From the NCBI GenBank assembly GCA_030427805.1, contig JAUICP010000005.1:409517-473516 (forward strand): a DNA stretch of 64,000 nt, written 5' to 3'. The translations under genes and the position numbers were made by a program. This document shows, one piece after another, positions 61,629-64,000 of the stretch (the stretch's first letter is position 1; every line of letters begins with the position of its first letter). Under the pieces are notes generated by a model. It was not told where the DNA came from. It did not search any database and saw only the letters and a list, made by a program, of their open reading frames with translations. The stretch comes from Bdellovibrionia bacterium. GTDB taxonomy: Bacteria; Bdellovibrionota; Bdellovibrionia; Bdellovibrionales; JAGQZY01.

Positions 61629-62669
61629 CTAACAACCCGCCAGGGTGTGGTCAGGCTTTTTCCCTTCTTCTATATCACACCAAGCCATGTAAGACAGCCT
61701 TACTTGATTTTTCTGACTCGGCAAGGCTTGCTGTTTTTCCAATCTCCTCATCTGCTTTATATGCCTACGATGATTTCTGGAAAGAGGCCTCACACCCTCC
61801 TCAGAAAGCACATAACCCAAAAATGGAACAGGGTCATTAGACAGAGACACTTTTTTATAAAACGGAACATCAAGTTCCAAATATTCCGATATATGAGTGT
61901 GTAGAGTATCGGCAACATCTCTTGCTTTTCTTTTCTCTTTAGCCAGGATAACTAAATCATCCATATACCGTATATAAAACCCATCTTTTATCAGAGCTTT
62001 ATTTTGAAGCCAGTTATAATCTAGGTTTAACAGCTCACAGGCCATTCGGTCCGCAGAAGATAAATAGAAATTTGCAAAAAGTTGAGACGTTAAATTTCCA
62101 ATGGGAATTCCCCTGGAAGCTATCGCATAGGCAGGGTAGGATTCAAGTAAAGTTTCAAGAAGTCTCTTAAGACTATCATCAGGCAAAAACCGCTCTATTT
62201 CCCTCATCAGAATCCTGTGAGAAATAGACATAAAATACTTTCTAACATCAAGCTTAATGACGTACCGGTCACGCCCCAAAATATCTAGAGCTTGCTTGAG
62301 ATACAAAACAGCGTAACGATTTCCTTTGCCTTTTCGACAGGCAAATACACTATCACAGAGAGTTTTATCAATAATTGGCTCAATAACCCGATGTATTGCA
62401 TGGTGAACAATACGATCTACAAAGGGGGCTGCCATAACAAGACGCTGTTTGGGGTCAGTGACGTAGAACTCTCGGTAATTGCCCCAAGAATATTTGCCTG
62501 TCTGAAGTTGTCCGCTGATAGATAAAAGTGTCTCACCAACACCAAATAGGGTATCCATATAACCCAAGGTTTTACGCTTACCTTTACTGCATTCTAAAAA
62601 AGCTGAGTGCAGGTTCTGAAAAGAGCTTACTTGCTCAAGAAGGTGCATTTTCACCCTTCCTAAACTCAT
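61629..62669 (-). CDS. Diversity-generating retroelement reverse transcriptase
   Basis: The protein has 346 aa. The order is AAPFVDRIVHHAIHRVIEP (RT motif region), VIKLDVRKYFMSISHRIL (catalytic Asp, motif A), RGIPIGNLTSQLFANFYL, FYIRYMDDLVILAKEKRK (YMDD, motif C) and SNDPVPFLGYVLSEEGV (motif D/E). The I/L-G-N-x-T-S-Q motif is what separates DGR enzymes from retron and group II intron RTs, which have PQG-x-x-x-SP. It overlaps avd by 35 bp. It copies the template repeat RNA with adenine-specific errors into a target variable repeat. Confidence 0.92.
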   Translation of the reverse strand: MSLGRVKMHLLEQVSSFQNLHSAFLECSKGKRKTLGYMDTLFGVGETLLSISGQLQTGKYSWGNYREFYVTDPKQRLVMAAPFVDRIVHHAIHRVIEPIIDKTLCDSVFACRKGKGNRYAVLYLKQALDILGRDRYVIKLDVRKYFMSISHRILMREIERFLPDDSLKRLLETLLESYPAYAIASRGIPIGNLTSQLFANFYLSSADRMACELLNLDYNWLQNKALIKDGFYIRYMDDLVILAKEKRKARDVADTLHTHISEYLELDVPFYKKVSLSNDPVPFLGYVLSEEGVRPLSRNHRRHIKQMRRLEKQQALPSQKNQVRLSYMAWCDIEEGKKPDHTLAGC

Positions 62670-62997
62670 ATTTAATAAAGCCTCCTATTTCACGACCAAT
62701 TTCTGCCGTCAGTTTTGAGAACTCATGATAACTGCCGGTGGAAAGACCTTTTAAGTCCTTTGCTATTTGTCCTAAGATTTTGATCTCATCAAGCAAGCTC
62801 GACCCAATCTTTAAATACTTTAATCTCACCTTGCCCGTATATACAGAACTTTTTCTTATCGCATAAGCCAGCTCCAGAGATTTCTCCTCTAAGGCCCTGC
62901 CCAAAGTTGGCCTCAAGTGCCTGGGAAAACTTTTTGTTCTGTGGAAAATCAGAATCGTGAGCTGATATGAATCTGCATAAATTTTAGGGTCTTTCAC
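62635..62997 (-). CDS. avd: Avd-like accessory protein of the retroelement
   Basis: The protein has 120 aa. Helical throughout, matching the four-helix Avd fold: KSFPRHLRPTLGRALEEKSLELAYAI (first helices), KYLKIGSSLLDEIKILGQIAKDL, and the closing EIGREIGGFIKYE, which corresponds to the Avd IGxxxGGW signature. Avd is a pentameric basic barrel that binds the RT and template RNA and is required for mutagenic retrohoming. It overlaps the RT gene by 35 bp and the upstream gene by 14 bp, so all three are in one operon. Confidence 0.88.
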   Translation of the reverse strand: MKDPKIYADSYQLTILIFHRTKSFPRHLRPTLGRALEEKSLELAYAIRKSSVYTGKVRLKYLKIGSSLLDEIKILGQIAKDLKGLSTGSYHEFSKLTAEIGREIGGFIKYEFRKGENAPS

Positions 62998-63427
62998 GAT
63001 ACTTTTTCTCTATTTTACGAATGAGGGCCGAGCAGGCTGGAATTACCTGAGATTCTAGAATAGAAATCTCACGACTCCATTGATCTCGCTTTATATGAGA
63101 GCTTGAAAGTAAGGCTACTATTGCCCCCAAAGCCGCGCGAGCTTGATTATAATATCTGGCTTTTTCTGAGTTTTCGTAGGAGTAAAACCCTGCTCCAAGA
63201 TTTTCAAGAACTGTGGATTTAAGTTCTCGAACTCTTTGATCTCCATCATCTGAGGCAGAACGCTGCCAACCATCCAGTATAAAAGCATTGCAGGCGATCT
63301 GATAACACCTCAAACTATGAAGTGGGCGATATTTGGCTTTGCTGTTTACGGGAGGAGCTTCTTCAGAGGGCTCAACATCAAGGTTTGCCTCTTCAACAAA
63401 AAACTTGTCCGGGTTCAGCTCATCCAT
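62984..63427 (-). CDS. HTH / four-helix-bundle protein of the retroelement (C-terminal part in frame)
   Basis: 147 aa from the ATG at 63427. An N-terminal helix-turn-helix domain of excisionase type (VEQASKFLDCSQRSVLNYIN, then IKVGKYWHINFIS) lies upstream in the same frame without its own start codon (63435-63600). This part is a linker (FVEEANLDVEPSEEAPP) and a four-helix bundle with ENLGAGFYSYENSEKARYYNQARAALGAI, resembling S23/Avd-type bundles. Fused HTH plus bundle beside avd suggests a regulator or an Avd-related accessory factor. The 5' end is disturbed by the 10-bp repeats, see the separate entry. Confidence 0.7.
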   Translation of the reverse strand: MDELNPDKFFVEEANLDVEPSEEAPPVNSKAKYRPLHSLRCYQIACNAFILDGWQRSASDDGDQRVRELKSTVLENLGAGFYSYENSEKARYYNQARAALGAIVALLSSSHIKRDQWSREISILESQVIPACSALIRKIEKKYRERP

Positions 63428-63752
63428 CTCAGAAGGTACCTCTTCAGGCTGGCCTTCCTTACCAAAATTATACCTTTTCTTAAAAGCTTGAAGAGATATG
63501 AAGTTGATATGCCAATACTTACCAACCTTAATAGCTTCTATTTCTTTTTTATTGATATAGTTAAGGACCGACCGTTGACTACAATCTAAAAACTTTGAAG
63601 CCTGTTCAACAGAGACTTCTTCGGGCTGGCTTGGGCTGGCTTGGGCTGGCTTGGGCTGGCTTGGGCTGGCTTGGGCTGGCTTGGGCTGGCTTGGGCTGGC
63701 TTGGGCTGGCTTGGGCTGGCTTGGGCTGGCTTGGGCTGGAAGTATTTCTCAT
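63428..63752 (-). other. Phase-variable 5' part of the HTH/bundle gene
   Basis: In the frame of the C-terminal part the sequence is open from the repeat through VSVEQASKFLDCSQ to the ATG at 63427, but a TGA lies at 63749-63751 and no start codon is present. The ATG at 63752 opens MRNTSSPSQPKPA and runs through the repeat in a different frame, ending PKPARRSLC. The distance from that ATG to the HTH frame is 1 mod 3. Loss of one 10-bp unit, or gain of two, would bring them into one frame. Confidence 0.72.
63623..63739. repeat. 10-bp tandem repeat, about 11.7 copies
   Basis: Ten perfect units TTGGGCTGGC (63631-63730) plus partial copies at both ends (GGGCTGGC and TTGGGCTGG). The coding strand reads Ala/Ser/Pro/Gln/Lys (ASPSQPKPAQ per three units) and is open in all frames. 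As the unit length is not a multiple of three, each gain or loss changes the frame. Perfect units of this kind are typical of slipped-strand contingency loci. Confidence 0.9.
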
Positions 63753-63952
63753 AATCTCACTCTTTTCTAAAAAAGTGCATTTTGAACAAAATGAAGTCAA
63801 TTTATTTTTTCCGAAAGTTTCCGAAAAATAAGCCATATCCTTCTTTTACTTTCCGCAAGCTCACACCTTTTTCTTAATCTTGCGGAAAAGCACCCCTAAG
63901 TATCCGCATCTTTCCAAAAGTTTCGGAAAGATTAAGAAAATACAGACAAAAA
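63753..63952. promoter_or_regulatory. Region with clustered TTTCCGNAA-type repeats upstream of the retroelement operon
   Basis: Copies of TTTCCG(A/C)AA or its complement occur at 63808-63828 (ttttccgaaagtttccgaaaa), 63850 (tttccgcaag), 63884 (cttgcggaaa) and 63922 (tttcggaaag). The pairs at 63850/63884 form a 10-bp inverted repeat, and the outer arms TTCTTAATCTT/AAGATTAAGAA a wider one. They look like operators for a regulator, possibly the HTH protein of this operon. No gene is supported here. Confidence 0.5.
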
Positions 63953-63978
63953 AAGAAAGAGTCTGACGACTCTTTCTT
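63953..63978. terminator. Intrinsic terminator near the window end
   Basis: Perfect 11-bp stem AAGAAAGAGTC / GACTCTTTCTT with loop TGAC. The gene it serves lies beyond the window. Confidence 0.7.
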
Positions 63979-64000
63979 CCAAGTACCAATTTTTCAAGAA

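Noticed and set aside
61351..61632. A plus-strand ORF of 93 codons across the template repeat
   Set aside because: It is the complement of the A-rich template repeat (few stop codons result on the opposite strand), has no RBS, and its protein has no recognisable pattern.
61629..62997. Retron or group II intron
   Set aside because: The RT has IGNLTSQ rather than PQGxxxSP, no intron maturase domain, and neighbours an Avd gene and a template repeat.
63623..63739. CRISPR-like array
   Set aside because: The units are 10 bp, directly adjacent and without spacers, so it is a simple tandem repeat.
63595..63836. ORFs of GLGWLGLAWAG and ASPSQPKPAQ repeats taken as proteins by themselves
   Set aside because: They are translations of the 10-bp tandem repeat. 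Only the minus-strand one starting at 63752 is relevant, as the out-of-frame 5' end of the HTH gene.
1..64000. A variable repeat (target of the DGR) inside the window
   Set aside because: No second GGNWNN...GFRC-like coding stretch was found by reading all frames; the target must be outside or lost.

Overview
The window appears to be chromosomal DNA of a Gram-negative deltaproteobacterium-like organism, most likely a Bdellovibrionota member (inference from gene content, not from a marker gene). A moderate-GC backbone (1-13.7 kb) carries a partial MlaE-type lipid-transport permease, a DUF218 protein, RidA, and a ten-gene minus-strand cluster. That cluster has a TolQ/ExbB-like motor, two ExbD/TolR-like proteins, TPR proteins, an AgmX/PglI-type TonB-like protein, a beta-barrel and a VWA lipoprotein. 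It resembles the Glt/Agl gliding machinery of Myxococcus, with a CglB-like VWA adhesin.

From tRNA-Ala(GGC) at 13.66 kb to about 57.87 kb lies an AT-rich integrative and conjugative element (ICE) of about 44 kb. It is bounded by a 14-bp direct repeat (attL 13729-13742, attR 57857-57870) and ends with an excisionase and a tyrosine integrase. Its left part holds regulators, a J-domain protein and small genes. Next comes cargo: a large FG-GAP/ASPIC secreted protein, then a 10-kb locus of putative Fe(II)/2OG-type oxygenases, a desaturase, a glycosyltransferase, a class III aminotransferase and an HTTM-like membrane protein. An AbiE toxin-antitoxin pair follows. A sensory module (sigma54 activator, HAD phosphatase, FIST protein, hybrid histidine kinase) precedes an F-type conjugation operon (VirD4, TraU/F/A/L/E/K/B/V/C/H/G, plus a GspE-like ATPase), and then MobC and a HUH relaxase. 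Two GG-N10-GC/GT promoters with paired CGTTC-N8-GAACG sites, one before the activator and one before the transfer operon, suggest a self-contained sigma54 switch for transfer.

The most unusual signal is in the transfer operon. virD4, traF and traB are each split into two overlapping frames, and in each case the break sits on an in-frame A_AAA_AAG heptamer followed 3-5 nt later by a 5-6 bp hairpin with a 15-16 nt loop. This fits programmed -1 frameshifting of three transfer genes, although homopolymer under-calling must be excluded.

Beyond attR (57.9-64 kb) is a second accessory region. It has paralogues of the ICE left-end regulators, a decayed toxin-antitoxin locus and small genes. It also has a diversity-generating retroelement: a template repeat, a reverse transcriptase with the IGNxTSQ motif, Avd, and a helix-turn-helix/four-helix-bundle protein. 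The 5' end of that last gene contains a 10-bp tandem repeat of about 12 copies that places the only good start codon out of frame, which is a candidate phase-variation switch on the retroelement. No variable repeat was found inside the window.
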